From positions 60,245,447 through 60,309,446 of the forward strand of contig CM057477.1 of NCBI GenBank assembly GCA_030035585.1: a DNA stretch of 64,000 nt, read 5' to 3'. Each line of letters opens with the position of its first letter. The stretch's first letter is position 1. This document shows positions 10,895-21,760 of the stretch, one piece after another. The position numbers and the translations under genes are program-made. The notes beneath the pieces are model-generated. The model did not search any database and was not told the origin of the DNA. It worked only from the letters and a program-made list of their open reading frames with translations. The stretch is from Dugong dugon. Its lineage: Eukaryota > Chordata > Mammalia > Sirenia > Dugongidae.

Positions 10895-11559
10895 AAATAC
10901 TTCGTAAAACCCGAGGAAACAATAGGGATAAATATGACACAATCAGTTTTATCCTTGTAGAGGTGCACAAAAGCCATCTAGGAGGATGCTAACCAGATGA
11001 CTCCCCAACCCTACAGAGCCTCTGAGAGAGGCAGAGAGGAGATTTATATCATCTGATCCCCTCTCTCTGCCTGTTTTCAGAAGCTTGCAAAGTATGACTG
11101 CGTGCCCCCTCCCGTTTTTAACTCGAGTATAACAGGACATTCGTATCCAGTGAATGTTGTCCTATTGTCCCCTTCAAAGTAGGTTCTTATTCCAAAATGC
11201 TGTTACTGCTGAAGCTGTTTTTAGAAACTCCTGTTAGACTAACATTTTGTCAGTTTATAACTCACCCAAGAAAGTCAGTACCTCAGGGCCTTTTGCTGTC
11301 CTCACTCCCCTCCTCGCTCCCCTCAAGCTTATTCATTAGATTTGTTTTTTGATATTTCTCAAAATTAAGCCCACGATGAAACATTTAAGATTTGGTATCA
11401 TGAAAATATTAAAAATAATTTTATGTGGATTCTGAAGAGGACTCTAAGTCTTCACATAAACTCTACGGGAGGAGGCTAAACAATTTGTCATGAGTTACAT
11501 CCAAGGAGGTAGAATTTCTATCTCCTTACATTAAAAGGACCTGTGCACGGTGAAAGGGC
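10895..11559. other. sequence with no recognised feature
   Basis: No repeat or gene recognised. Part of the spacer of the inverted duplication. Confidence 0.4.
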
Positions 11560-11770
11560 ACAAATGTCTACCATTTGTCAGGCGTCGTGCAGATGGTTTC
11601 ATGTACATTGTTTTGCTTGCTCCTCTTCAAAACTATGATGGCATGATTATACCCATATCACAGTTAAGGGAACTGAGATTACTGAGAAGTGAAAAAACTT
11701 TCAGTGGTAGAGCTAGGATTTGAATGCAGTCCGCTAGCTCCCAAATCAATGCTCTATTCTCTGGTCACTG
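11560..11770 (-). repeat. MIR element running into the inverted-duplication arm
   Basis: Antisense MIR: ACCATTTGTCAGGCGTCGTG, then TTGCTCCTCTTCAAAACTAT, then CACAGTTAAGGGAACTGAGA and the tRNA-side remnant. It is continuous across 11,632, the edge of the duplicated arm. Confidence 0.75.
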
Positions 11771-11877
11771 CCCCTCAGGCCATGCAGTGATTCACACAAA
11801 TGTCTGTGTTGAATTCATGAAGAGTGCTTCCAGCCTAGGTTATAACGTAGCATTAGGGAGGTGAGGCCATGAAGTCA
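11632..11877 (-). repeat. inverted duplication, right arm
   Basis: Partner of 9876-10121. The MIR that starts upstream runs unbroken into this arm, so this is probably the source copy. The spacer between the arms is about 1.5 kb. Confidence 0.9.
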
Positions 11878-11950
11878 ACCCCAGGGAAGTACAGGCCAAA
11901 GCAATTTTCAGGAAGTACCTGGGAACCAGCAGCTGCCCGAGGACAACCCT

Positions 11951-12108
11951 AAGAGACCTGGTGGCATACTGGTTAAGAGCTCAGGCTGCTAACCAAAAGG
12001 TCAGCAGTTCAAATCTACCAGTCACTCCTTGGAAACCCTATGGGGTGGTTCTACTCTGTCCTATAGGGTTGCTATGAACCGGAACTGACTCAACAGCACC
12101 TAACAACA
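11951..12108 (+). mobile_element. type-1 AfroSINE
   Basis: From AGAGACCTGGTGGCATACTG to a CACCTAACAACA tail, lacking the AAAGATTACAG segment. The target ACAACCCT is repeated at 11,943-11,950 and 12,109-12,116. Confidence 0.9.
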
Positions 12109-12116
12109 ACAACCCT

Positions 12117-12248
12117 GGAAGTATTATTATCCCCCACTTTACTAGTCAGGAAACAAGGCTAGCAAAGTCAATCTTCCCAGAATCACACAACTAGTAAATG
12201 TCAGAATAGGAGTTTAATTCTGATCTAACTCCACAACCTGTCCTCTTA
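12117..12248 (-). repeat. MIR fragment
   Basis: Antisense MIR words TATTATTATCCCCCACTTTA, CAGGAAACAAGG and CAGAATCACACAACTAGTAA. Confidence 0.65.
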
Positions 12249-12249
12249 A

Positions 12250-12420
12250 ACAGATCCTATAAAATAGCTGTTAAGATTTCCATTTTTCAGATGAGAAAAC
12301 TGAGTTTTGGAGAAGGTAAGTAATTTGCTCAAAGTCACAGAGCAGTCAGGGCAGGACCTAACTTTAAACCCAGGTCCACCTGAGTAGAAAGCCCATGTGC
12401 TTCCCACTTGATGCCCTTTG
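12250..12420 (-). repeat. MIR fragment, second copy in tandem
   Basis: A second antisense MIR core follows directly: CATTTTTCAGATGAGAAAAC, GGTAAGTAATTTGCTCAAAG and AAACCCAGGTCCACC. Confidence 0.7.
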
Positions 12421-12502
12421 GCAGGAGTAGAAGAGATGCTGTCCTTCAAAGAGCCTTGTTTAAGTGCCTGGGTAATTCCAAGATAAATACAACCTTGAGT
12501 AT

Positions 12503-14523
12503 ATCCCACCAGAATTTAGAGACCATCTCAAGAATAGATTTGCTGCATTGAAGACAAATGACCAAAGACCAGATGAGTTGTTGAATGACATCAAGGACAT
12601 CATACATGAAGAAAGCAAGAGGTCATTAAAAAGACAGGAAAGAAAGAAAAGACCAAAATGGATTATCAGAAGAGACTCTGAAACTTGCTCTTGAACATCA
12701 AGTAGCTAAAGCAAAAGGAAGAAATGATCAAGAGCCAAACAGAGGATTTCAAAAGGCAGCTCAAGAAGAAAAAGTAAAGTATTATGATGCAAAGACCTGG
12801 AGTTAGAAAACCAAAAGGGAAGAACACGCTCTGCATTTCTGAAGCTGAAAGAACTGAAGAAAAAATTCAAGCCTCGAGATGCAATAGTGAAGGATTCTAT
12901 GGGGAAAATATTAAACGACACAGGAAGCATCAAAAGAAGATGGAAGGAATACACAGGGTCACTATACCAAAAATAGTTGGTCAATATTCAACCACTTCAG
13001 GAACCGATGGTACTGAAGGAAGAGGTCGAAGCTGCGCTGAAGGCATTGGTGAAAAGCAAGGCATCAGGAATTGACGGAATACCAACTGAGATGCTTCAAC
13101 AAATGGATGCAGTGCTGGAAGTGCTTGCTCGTCTATGCCAAGAAATTTGGAAGACAGCTACCAGGCCAACTGACTGGAAGAGATCCATATTTACACCTAT
13201 TCCAAAGAAAGGTGATCCAACCGAATCCAGAGATTATTGAACATATCATACGAAAGCAAAATTTTGCTGAAGATCATTCAAAAGTGGCTGTAGCAGTACA
13301 TCAACAGGGAACTGGCTAGAAATTGAAGCCAAATTCAGAAGAGGACGTGGAACCAGGGATAACATTACTGATGTGAGATGGATCCTGGCTGAAAGCAGAG
13401 AATACCAGAAAGATGTTTACCTGTATTTTCTTGACTATGCAAAGGCTTTCGACTATGTGGATCATAACAAATTATGGATAACATTTAGAAGTTTAGGAAT
13501 TCCAGAACATCTAATTGTGCTCATAAGGAACCTGTACATAGATCAAGAAGAAGCCAATCAAACAGAACAAGGGCATACTGCATGGTTTAAAGTCAGGAAA
13601 AGTGCGCTTCATGGTTGTATCCTTTCAACATACTTATTCAATCTGTATGCTGAGCAAATAATCTGAGAAGCTGCTCTACATGAAGAAGAACGTGACATCA
13701 GGATTGGAGGAAGACTCATTAATAACCTGGGATACGCAGATGACACAACCTTCCTTGCTGAAAGCGAAGAGGACTTCAAGCACTTACTGACGAAGATCAA
13801 AGACTACAGCCTTTAGTATAGATTACACCTCAACATAAAGAAAACAGAAATCCTCACAACTGGACCAATAAGCAACATCATGGTAAATGGAGAGAAGACT
13901 GCAGTTGTCAAGGATTTCATTTTACTTGGATTCGCAGTCAACACGATGGAAGCAGCAGTCAAGAAATCAAAAGATGCATTGCATTGGGCAAATCTGCTGC
14001 AAAAGATCTCTTTAAAGTGTTAAAAAGCAAAGATGTCACTTTAAGGACTAAGGTGCGCCTGACCCAAGCCATGATGTTTTCAATAGCCTCATATGCAAGT
14101 GAAAGCTGGACAACGAATAAGGAAGACCAAAGAAGAATTGATGCCTTTGAATTATGGTGTTAGAGAAGAATATTGAATACACCATGGACTGCCAAAAGAA
14201 TGAACAAATCTGTCTTGGAAGAAGTACAGCCAAAATGCTCCTTAGCAGCAAGGATGATGAGAATTTGTCTCACATACTTTGGACATGTTATCAGGAGGGA
14301 TCAGTCCCTGGAGAAGGACATCATGATTGGTAAAGTAGAGGGTCAGCAAAATAGAGGGTCAGGAAAAAAGAGGAAGACCTTCAACGAGATGGAGTGACAC
14401 AGTGGCTGCAACAATGGGCTCAAATATAACGATTCTGAGGATGGCGCAGAACCAGGCAGTATTTCATTCTGTTGTACATAGGCTCGCTATGAGTTAGAAC
14501 TGGCTCGACGGCACTTAACAACA
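12503..14523 (+). mobile_element. RTE-clade LINE (afrotherian RTE), 5' truncated
   Basis: The plus strand carries decayed RTE ORF2 from before the RT to the 3' tail. Visible are SGIDGIPTEMLQQM and WKRSIFTPIPKKGDP, the first catalytic aspartate region YFLDYAKAFDYVDHNKLW (about 13,420-13,470), LHGCILSTYLFNLYAEQII, and the YADD box at 13,733-13,744. C-terminal TYFGHVIRRDQSLEKDIMIG follows. The frame is broken into several pieces by stops and frameshifts, and the endonuclease is absent, so it is dead. The 3' end GGCACTTAACAACAACA matches AfroSINE tails. The RT would have copied RTE RNA and probably SINE RNA. Confidence 0.92.
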
Positions 14524-14538
14524 ACATTCTTAAGATTA

Positions 14539-14743
14539 AGGAGTCCTGGTGGTACAATGGTTAAGCACTTGGCTGCTAACCGAAAGATCAGTGGTTTGAA
14601 CTGACCAGGCGCTCCATGGGACAAAAGACATGGTGATCTGTTCTCATAAAGATTACAGCCTAGGAAACCTTATAGGACATTTCTACTCTGTCCTATAGAG
14701 TTGCTATGAGCTGGAATCGACTTGATGGCATGCAACATCAACA
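14539..14743 (+). mobile_element. type-1 AfroSINE at RTE 3' end
   Basis: From AGGAGTCCTGGTGGTACAAT to a CATGCAACATCAAC tail. The 15-bp target ACATTCTTAAGATTA is at 14,524-14,538 and exactly again at 14,744-14,758. It lies directly downstream of the RTE. Confidence 0.95.
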
Positions 14744-14758
14744 ACATTCTTAAGATTA

Positions 14759-14957
14759 GGTCCCTGGGTGGCGCAAATAATTTACACTTGACTACTAACC
14801 AAAGATTGATGGTTCAAACATACCTAGTAGCACTGAAGAAGAAAGGTCTGGCAATCTGCTTCCGTAAAGACTACAGCCAAGAAAACCGTATGGAGCAGTT
14901 TTACTCTGTAACATAGGGGTTCACCATGAGTCAAAATCGACTTGACAGCAACTGGTA
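14759..14957 (+). mobile_element. second AfroSINE at the same target
   Basis: Head GGTCCCTGGGTGGCGCAAAT of type 2 with a body containing CCGTAAAGACTACAGCC of type 1. A third copy of ATTCTTAAGATTA follows at 14,958-14,970. Two different SINEs thus share one target duplicated twice. Confidence 0.93.
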
Positions 14958-15084
14958 ATTCTTAAGATTAATAAGATGGTGAGTATGAAGTTCCCAACAC
15001 AATGGCTAACCCATAGTTGAGGTTCAATAAGTGTTATTGACCTTTCTATCCTTCCAGGCAAAAGCAACAAAATGAATTGGATAC

Positions 15085-15297
15085 CCAAACCAAAACCAAA
15101 CCTATTGCCATCGAATTGATTCTGAATCATAAAGACCGTATAAGACAGGGTAGAACTTCCCCATAGGGTTTCTAAGGCTGTAATCTTTACAAAAGCAGAC
15201 TGCCACATCTTTCTCCCGTGGAGCAGCTGGTGAGTTCAAACCACTGACCTTTCAGTTAGTAGCCAAGCACTTTAACCACTTCACCACCAGGACTCCT
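15085..15297 (-). mobile_element. type-1 AfroSINE
   Basis: Antisense full-length: AAACCAAAACCAAACC tail, TCTAAGGCTGTAATCTTTAC, and CACTTCACCACCAGGACTCC at the head end. Confidence 0.92.
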
Positions 15298-15605
15298 GTT
15301 GTAAATTGGAAACTTATTGTTTCCTTTTCAGCCTAATGCACATTGGATTAACACATCTGCCCTTCCCCCCATTTGTATCCTGTGATATTCTTACAAAGAC
15401 TTGCCACCAAGACTGGCCCTACCTTTAGGGAGAATAAAAAGCTGCTTCTAGCCTATAATTTCAGAAGCACTGGAGATTTCTTTGTCTCAAACACGTCTCC
15501 ATCAGCGTCGTCCTGGAGTTGGGAAATTGCTCCTTCAGAGGCTTTCCTTTGGGTTGTCCCCATCAGGTTACATTATCTCCACAAGGTTTCTGTTAAGTAT
15601 GGTGG
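15298..15605. other. sequence with no recognised feature
   Basis: Short stretch between SINEs with no recognised repeat or coding family. Confidence 0.4.
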
Positions 15606-15822
15606 GAATCCCTGATAGTGCACGTGGTTGATTTGCTTGGCTGCTAACTGCAAGGTTAGAGGTTCAAATCTACCCAGAGGTGCCTTGGAAGAAAGCTCTG
15701 GCAATCTAATTCCAAAAAACCAGCCATTGAAAACCCTATGGAGCACAGTTCTACTGACACACACAGGTTCGCCATGACTCGGAATTGACTCCACAGCAAT
15801 TGGTTTGGTTTTTTGGTTTGTC
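15606..15822 (+). mobile_element. type-2 AfroSINE
   Basis: AATCCCTGATAGTGCACGTG head, CCATTGAAAACCCTATGGAG body and AATTGGTTTGGTTTTTTGG tail. Confidence 0.92.
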
Positions 15823-15873
15823 TTACCTGAGCAGAACAAATTGCTTTTCATTCACACGTTCCAAAATAATGCC

Positions 15874-16072
15874 AAACCCTTTGCTACTGAGTCGATTCTG
15901 ATTCATAGGGACCCGATAGTGACCCCATAGGACAGAGTAGAACCATTTCCAAGGCTGTGATCTTTATGGAAGCGGATTGCCTCATTTTCTCCTGCGGAAT
16001 GGCTGGTGAGTTTCAACCATCAACCTTTTGGTTAGTGGCCAAGTGCTTAACCACTGCACCACTAGGGCTCCT
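15874..16072 (-). mobile_element. type-1 AfroSINE
   Basis: Antisense copy: TTTGCTACTGAGTCGATTCT, a short internal duplication of the GGGACCC/GTGACCCCATAG block, then ACCACTGCACCACTAGGGCT. Confidence 0.9.
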
Positions 16073-16236
16073 CATACATTAGCGTTGGTAAGTCCAGATG
16101 AGGGCCCAGCAGGACTGGAATATGGGACAGGCGAATTTTAAGCAGGGAGAACAGTAAAATATTGAGCTGTCCAGAGGAGCAGTGATGGGCTTAAGTAGCC
16201 ACCGGTAGAAGCCATGACACCGATGTGGGCCCAGGA

Positions 16237-16452
16237 AATTACTACTATGACCAGTTGTCATCAAGTCAACACTGACTCATGGCAGCCCCCGTTGTGTCAG
16301 AGTCACTCTGTGCTCCCACAGAGTTTTCAATGGCTGATTTTTGGAGAGTAGATTTCCTGGCCTTTCTTCCAAGACACCTCTGAGTGGACTTGAACCTCCA
16401 ACCTTTCTACTAGCAGCTGAATGCATTAACTGTTTGCACCACCCAGGGACTC
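16237..16452 (-). mobile_element. type-2 AfroSINE
   Basis: Antisense copy ending GCACCACCCAGGGACTC. The target TGGGCCCAGGA is duplicated at 16,226-16,236 and 16,453-16,463. Confidence 0.93.
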
Positions 16453-16463
16453 TGGGCCCAGGA

Positions 16464-17352
16464 TAGACTGTCTTCTTTCTCAGTTTTCTCTGGAAGTTCC
16501 CCCGTAGGAAGGCAGACTAGAACAGGCCCAGCTAGCCTCTCCTTGTGTCCCTCTAAGACTCCGTGGGCAGTGGATTTCTGTAATGTGGACACTGCCTGCT
16601 GAGCCTAAGGTGGGATGAGGAGTGGGTCATGAGGACAGGCTCAAGCAAGCACTGCAGGCTCTGATGGGCCCATGTCTTGTTGTCCAATCAGATGCAAACT
16701 GGAGAGTGCAAAGCTTAGGTGGAGATCAGTGTAAAATGGGTCACAGAAAGAATAAAAAGCATCACAGACACAGGAGGGAAGCTAGATGGGGTCAAGTACT
16801 TAAACAACTAGTAGCCCACATAGTTTGGAGTCCCCATGGCAATTCAAAACACAAAGATAGCGGTGCAAGTCATAAGTAGGCGGAGAATTGGGGATGTCTG
16901 AGGATAAGCTGATAGCAAACAAACAAGAAATGGAAATATAAAGATTTTTTAACCTTTAGAAACAGCGTTTGAGGAACAGAACATCATGCAGACAAAGCCC
17001 TTTTTTAAATTTAAACTCTGGTATTTAAATTCTGTAGCAGCAAAACCAGCACTATGCTGGTAGGTGAGGCTCACATTCTATAACACAATCAACTTTGCAA
17101 ATACCTTGTAATTCTTAGCTGACAAACGGGATAATGTTAGATTATTATTTGTGTAGTAGGCACATCCACATTTTGTGTACATCTGTCACTCTGAAACCCA
17201 CTTTACTGTTCAGATGTGCAAACGCCACATACATTTCATGATCAGTAGTCCATAAAAGAGGCCCAGGGAGTCAGCAAAATGGTTGTTTTTTAGCTATAAT
17301 TAACTGCTGCTGAGGAGGGAAATTGATAATGAGACATGAGAATATACATATT
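16464..17352. other. sequence with no recognised feature
   Basis: No repeat or coding family recognised in about 0.9 kb. The short frames have no recognisable domains. Confidence 0.4.
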
Positions 17353-17395
17353 CTTGGTTAGTAGCTGAGCTCTTAAGCACTACACCACCAGGGCT

Positions 17396-17398
<3 letters not shown>
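17353..17398 (-). mobile_element. AfroSINE head remnant
   Basis: Only the reversed head is left: GGTTAGTAGCTGAGCTCTTA to CACCAGGGCTCC. It runs straight into a TA repeat. Confidence 0.75.
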
Positions 17399-17439
<41 letters not shown>

Positions 17440-17489
17440 ATGTATATGCACACACACCTATATATATACACACACACACACATATATAG
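17397..17489. repeat. TA/CA microsatellite
   Basis: A pure TA run of about 33 bases is followed by mixed TATG and CACACA units. Confidence 0.95.
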
Positions 17490-17558
17490 TGACATCTAAA
17501 AAATGGAACTCTTCAGGAACTACACAGATTAGAAACTGATCCTTTCTTGCCAAAAACT

Positions 17559-17765
17559 GACAAGACCAAACCCATTGCCTTGGAGTCAGTTCCAACCCAT
17601 AGCGAATCTGAAACAAGGCAAAGTAGAACTGCCCCATATGGTTTCCAAGGCTGTAATGTTTATGGAAGCAGACTGCCACATCTTTCTCCCGTAGGCCAGC
17701 TAGTGGAAACTGCTAACCTTTCAGTTAACAGCCAAGCGCTAACCACTGCACAACTAGGGTTCCTG
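17559..17765 (-). mobile_element. type-1 AfroSINE
   Basis: Antisense full-length copy. TTGCCAAAAACT at 17,547-17,558 is repeated at 17,766-17,777. Confidence 0.93.
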
Positions 17766-17879
17766 TTGCCAAAAACTAGGGGAGGCTTTAAAATCCTTTC
17801 TTCTGTCACAGTGAGACATTTTACAGTCATCCTTCTGTGGACTCACAGAAGAGTCGTGTTTAAGGTATTTACATAGATG

Positions 17880-18308
17880 ATTGCTGTTGTTAGGTGCCAT
17901 GGAGGAGGTTCTGCAGCACAGCAACCCTGTGTACAACAGAACGAAACACCGCCCAGTCCTGCACCATCTCTGCAATCATTGTTATGCTTGAGCCCATTGT
18001 TGCAGCCACTGTGTCAATCCATCTTGTTGAGGGTCTTCCTCTTTTCTCTTACCCTCTACTTTACCAAGCATGATGTCTTTCTCCAGGGACTGGTCCCTCC
18101 TGATAACACATCCAGAGTAGGTGAGATGAAGTAGGGCCATCCTTGCTTCTAAGGAGCATTCTGGCTGTACTTCTTCTAAGACAGATTTGTTCGTTCTTTT
18201 GACGATCCATGGTATATTCCATATTCTTTGCCAACGCTGTAATTCAAAGGCATCAATTCTTCTTTGGTCTTCCTTATTCATTGTCCAGCTTTCACATCCA
18301 TATGAGGC
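17880..18308 (-). mobile_element. RTE-clade LINE 3' fragment
   Basis: Minus-strand translation gives RRIDAFELQRWQRIWNIPWI, TNKSVLEEVQPECSLEARMA and VIRRDQSLEKDIMLGKVEG, the RTE C-terminus, with the reversed tail TTGTTAGGTGCCATGGAGG at the left. It stops at the SWTMNKEDQRRIDA region, so it is strongly 5' truncated. Confidence 0.9.
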
Positions 18309-18824
18309 ATAGATAATAGTAATCAGTAGTGGTAACCAATAACATCTATTAAGTAATTACTACCTGGCTGATCTCATTATGTAATTAGAATCTATAAAGT
18401 AGTAAATACAAACAGATGTGGTTAGAACCAAGGAAGTAACAAATAAAAAATAGACTTGGTTAGAACCAAGGAAATAAATCTTCTGCACTTAAAATAATAG
18501 ACCTTTGAGTAATTGCAGAAAGGCTGAGAATTCTCTACCTTTGTAGTTAAATCCTGATACCATCTAGTGAGGTTCCACGTGGTTTGTAGACCCAGGCAGA
18601 ATGCAACAGGGACCAGCAGACGACCCCAGAACAGGTCAACAAAAGAAGAGGACTCAGACCGGAACCAGGACAGAGAACTTGGTCTTGGCCACACCTCTGA
18701 ATGGGGAGATATTACCATTAAGAAGAGAGTCACATTGTACTTAACTGAGAGTTCTGGTTGTGGGGTGTTTATGTAAACTGACACTTAAATTAATCTGATT
18801 ATAAAATGTATGTAATTTATGCTG
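18309..18824. other. sequence with no recognised feature
   Basis: Contains the imperfect tandem GGTTAGAACCAAGGAA at 18,420 and 18,459, about 39 bp apart. No gene or family recognised. Confidence 0.45.
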
Positions 18825-18825
18825 A

Positions 18826-19031
18826 ACGGAGACCTGCTGGCACAGTGGTTACACTCTTAGCTGCTAACCGAAAGGTCAGCGCTGTGAACCTACCAGTGGC
18901 TTGGCGGGAGAGCAGACCTGGCGATCTGCTCCTGTAAAGATTACAACCTGGGAAATCCTATGGGGCAGTTCTCCTCTGTCACATGGGGTCGCCGTGAGTC
19001 AGAATCAACTCCGTGGCACCTGACAACAACA
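18826..19031 (+). mobile_element. type-1 AfroSINE with CAA tail
   Basis: AGACCTGCTGGCACAGTGGT to GGCACCTGACAACAACAG, with the TGTAAAGATTACAACC body. Confidence 0.92.
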
Positions 19032-19526
19032 GTTTTGAGGATTATTGGTTAGTTATTTTGTAGGATGCCCTTCTACTCGAATTTGTCTGATTTTTTTTTT
19101 TTTTCTTCATGATTAGACTAGGTTGTGGGCTTTTGAGAAGAACAGTTGATTTTTAAAAATATTCTTTTAATTGATGTGCATATTTCAAATTTCCTAAAAT
19201 GAGCATGCACTAATTTTTACACTAAAGCATATATTGTAATAAAAATAACACTTGCATGAGTGTATGTATTCATTATTACTAGTCATCAGATTCAGGGGTG
19301 GCTGCCTGGGTTGGCCCAAGTGGAACTGTGTCACTGGCAAAGTTTCTCTTCGGCAAGTTTCAACCTCTGTTTCAGTGTCTTCTCATTCCTTCCTATCCCT
19401 CCACTTCAGTGCCTCAGGTAGCTGGTAAAGATTTAAAGGACAGCTTCTCCAGGGAGGCACTTGCATTTTTATAGAAGATTCTTAAAATCCAAAAAGTTTC
19501 CAAGACCCAAAAGAATTAAACTCTAA
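19032..19526. other. sequence with no recognised feature
   Basis: AT-rich with a T run near 19,090. No recognised repeat or gene. Confidence 0.4.
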
Positions 19527-19538
19527 TGGTGGAATTGA

Positions 19539-19749
19539 GGAGTCCCTGGGTGGTGCAAATGGTTAACACGCTCGGCTGCTAATCGAAAGTCTGGAAGGTG
19601 AGTTCACCCAGAGGCAGCTTGGAAGAAAGGCCTGGTCATCTTCTTCTGGAAAATCAGCCATTGAAAACCCTACGGAGCACAGTTCTACTCTGACACACAC
19701 AGGTCGCCATGAGTCGGAGGTGACACAATGGCAACTAGGTTTTTGGTTT
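19539..19749 (+). mobile_element. type-2 AfroSINE
   Basis: GGAGTCCCTGGGTGGTGCAA head to AACTAGGTTTTTGGTTT tail. TGGTGGAATTGA at 19,527-19,538 is repeated at 19,750-19,761. Confidence 0.94.
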
Positions 19750-19761
19750 TGGTGGAATTGA

Positions 19762-19911
19762 TGGGACCCTCCTTGGCTGTTAACCAAAAGGTTGGCAGTT
19801 CTAATCCACCAGCTGCTCCTTGGAAACCCAATGCGGCAGTTCTACTCTGTCCTGTAGGGTACCTATAAGTCAGAATTGACTCGACAGCAACGGGTTTTTT
19901 TTTTTGGTTTA
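19762..19911 (+). mobile_element. type-1 AfroSINE, shortened
   Basis: Head remnant TGGCTGTTAACCAAAAGGTT, no AAAGATTACAG segment, and a GACAGCAACGGG plus T-run tail. It starts exactly where the target duplication of the preceding SINE ends, another back-to-back pair. Confidence 0.88.
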
Positions 19912-20204
19912 GTGGAGGAGGCAGTTTGAGTGGACTATTCTCCCCATCTCTATGCCTAATTCTGCACAGAGTGATTATTCTCTGTGTGAGATGCTCCTAC
20001 AAGGACTCATTAGAGATAACACGAACGAAAGCTCATCAAAGGAATAAATTCAGTTATTGTACAGAAACTCAATACCTCCGAATAATTTTCTTCCGGCCCC
20101 TGGAATCTGTTGCTTTGTCTTCAAAATGTTGTTTCCTCTTTCCTTACTTAACAGCAAGCACAATTTTCCTTTAGTAACTCTCCCTCTCCAACTCCCAACT
20201 ATTC
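19912..20204. other. sequence with no recognised feature
   Basis: No repeat or gene recognised. Confidence 0.4.
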
Positions 20205-20643
20205 CAGAAGTGGTTATCAGACCAAATCCAGAGTTGGATAACCCCCTCTCTTCCCACAGTGATTGGTGGATCTAGATGGACATGTGACCCTACGTGAGCC
20301 AATGGGAGCCTTTTTTGGGATTTTGCAGAAGCTATTAGGAAAGATGAGCTTTCTCCCTGCGATGGTGGTTAAGCTGATAGAATGTAAGCCTGGAGTTGCT
20401 AAGGATCATCTGCAGTACTGCAGAGAAACATTCTGTCTGAGAAGAAAGCCAGCGCAAAGGAAAGTAAGACTGGGAAGTGAAGAGGAAAAGATTCCCGAGA
20501 CAGTGTGTGAGTGTCTGGATTCTGACGAGCCAGATTTATCTCCGGGACTTTTCGACTCTATGAACCAGTAAAGCCCCTCGTTTGCTTAAGCCAGTTCAGG
20601 ATGTATTTCTGTTATTGCAGCTTAAAGACTCTTGACTAAAACA
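20205..20643 (+). repeat. old LTR-like interspersed repeat, unassigned, fossil
   Basis: GATTGGTGGATCTAGATGGA, GTGAGCCAATGGGAGCC, AGAATGTAAGCCTGGAG and the end words CCCCTCGTTTGCTTAAGCCA and CTTGACTAAAACAC recall an old mammalian repeat that ends like an LTR. I cannot name the family. It has a 102-residue frame with no recognisable domain. Confidence 0.45.
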
Positions 20644-20805
20644 CTCTCTCGAGATCTTTTTCCACTAATAAATTAACTATCTTTTCACCTAAGTGTCTGA
20701 CTTTGGGATCCAGTTCTTCTCGATATTACTTATTTTGTCTTTGATCTTTTCGATCTTGTTTTTTATCAAGGGAATAAAGAAGACCAATTAAAAATTCAGT
20801 CAACT

Positions 20806-21139
20806 CGGGACACACTTTTAATTCAGTATTGAAGTCACCCCTGAGGTTCATTCTTCAGCCAAAGATTAGACAGGCCCATAAAACAGACAATAATACACGT
20901 AGGTCAACCATGTATACGAGACTAAATGGGTACACCAGCCCAGGGGCAAGGATGAGAGGGCAGGAGGGGGCAGGAAAGCTGAATGAATGGAAATGGGGAA
21001 CCCAAGGTCGAGAAGGGGAGAGTGTTGACATGTTGCGGGGTTGGCAACCAATGTCACAAAACAATATGTGTGTTAATTGTTTAATGAGAAACTAGTTTGC
21101 TCTGTTAGCCTTCATCTAAAGCACAACTAAAAAAAAAGA
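20806..21139 (+). mobile_element. L1 3' end fragment
   Basis: Only the lineage L1 3' end: GGTTCATTCTTCAGCCAAAG, CAAGGTCGAGAAGGGGAGAG, TTTAATGAGAAACTAGTTTG and an A-rich tail. AAAAATTCAGTCAACT at 20,790-20,805 recurs with a 1-bp difference from 21,140, so it is a complete, severely 5'-truncated insertion. Confidence 0.93.
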
Positions 21140-21156
21140 AAAAATTCAGTCTAACT

Positions 21157-21748
21157 GATTATTTAGTTTCCTGTAGCTCATGTAGCTCATGAAACTACAT
21201 TAAAAATATATAGTTGATGAAAAATCATTAAAAACACTATGTTGAAAATAGTCTCTGTAATTCAGATGCAGCCACAGAAGAATGACTTTAAAAAACCTTG
21301 CTTAAAAACGAAACAAAACAACAAAACCTTGCTACATTTCAAGCAAGACTGCTAACCAGTGGGGACCTCTCTCTTGTCCCAGCAATTTCTTAACTCTCAG
21401 GAAAATTTTCCTGGTCAGTTCTCAGACAGCAGCACCAACTCAGCTCTGATGATGTAGAAGTGCCATTTGTCAAATGAGCCATCAGCCACTTTCCTACCAC
21501 ATCCCAATTACTGGACCAGTGTGAAACTAAGTAACGTGGTACTTTTCACACCAGAAGAAATGCGAGGGTGATAAAGGTGTTCGTTTAGGGTAGAGATGGA
21601 ATGTTTGGACTTCTCAGTCACTTGGAACTGGGTCTCAACCCTAATTCTGCCATTTACTTGCCGTATGACTGTGGAGAGCTCAGTAAAGTCTCTGACTCAG
21701 CTCCCTCCTCTGCAAAATGAGAATAACAGTATAATAATATAATTTGAC
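21157..21748. other. sequence with no recognised feature
   Basis: No clear repeat until a possible MIR remnant around 21,610-21,740 (CAGCTCCCTCCTCTGCAAAA, GAGAATAACAGT). Confidence 0.4.
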
Positions 21749-21760
21749 ATATAATGTAAT

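Noticed and set aside
20829-21095. 88-residue frame resembling those at 48.6 kb and 62.8 kb
   Set aside because: All three are chance frames in the shared L1 3' end.
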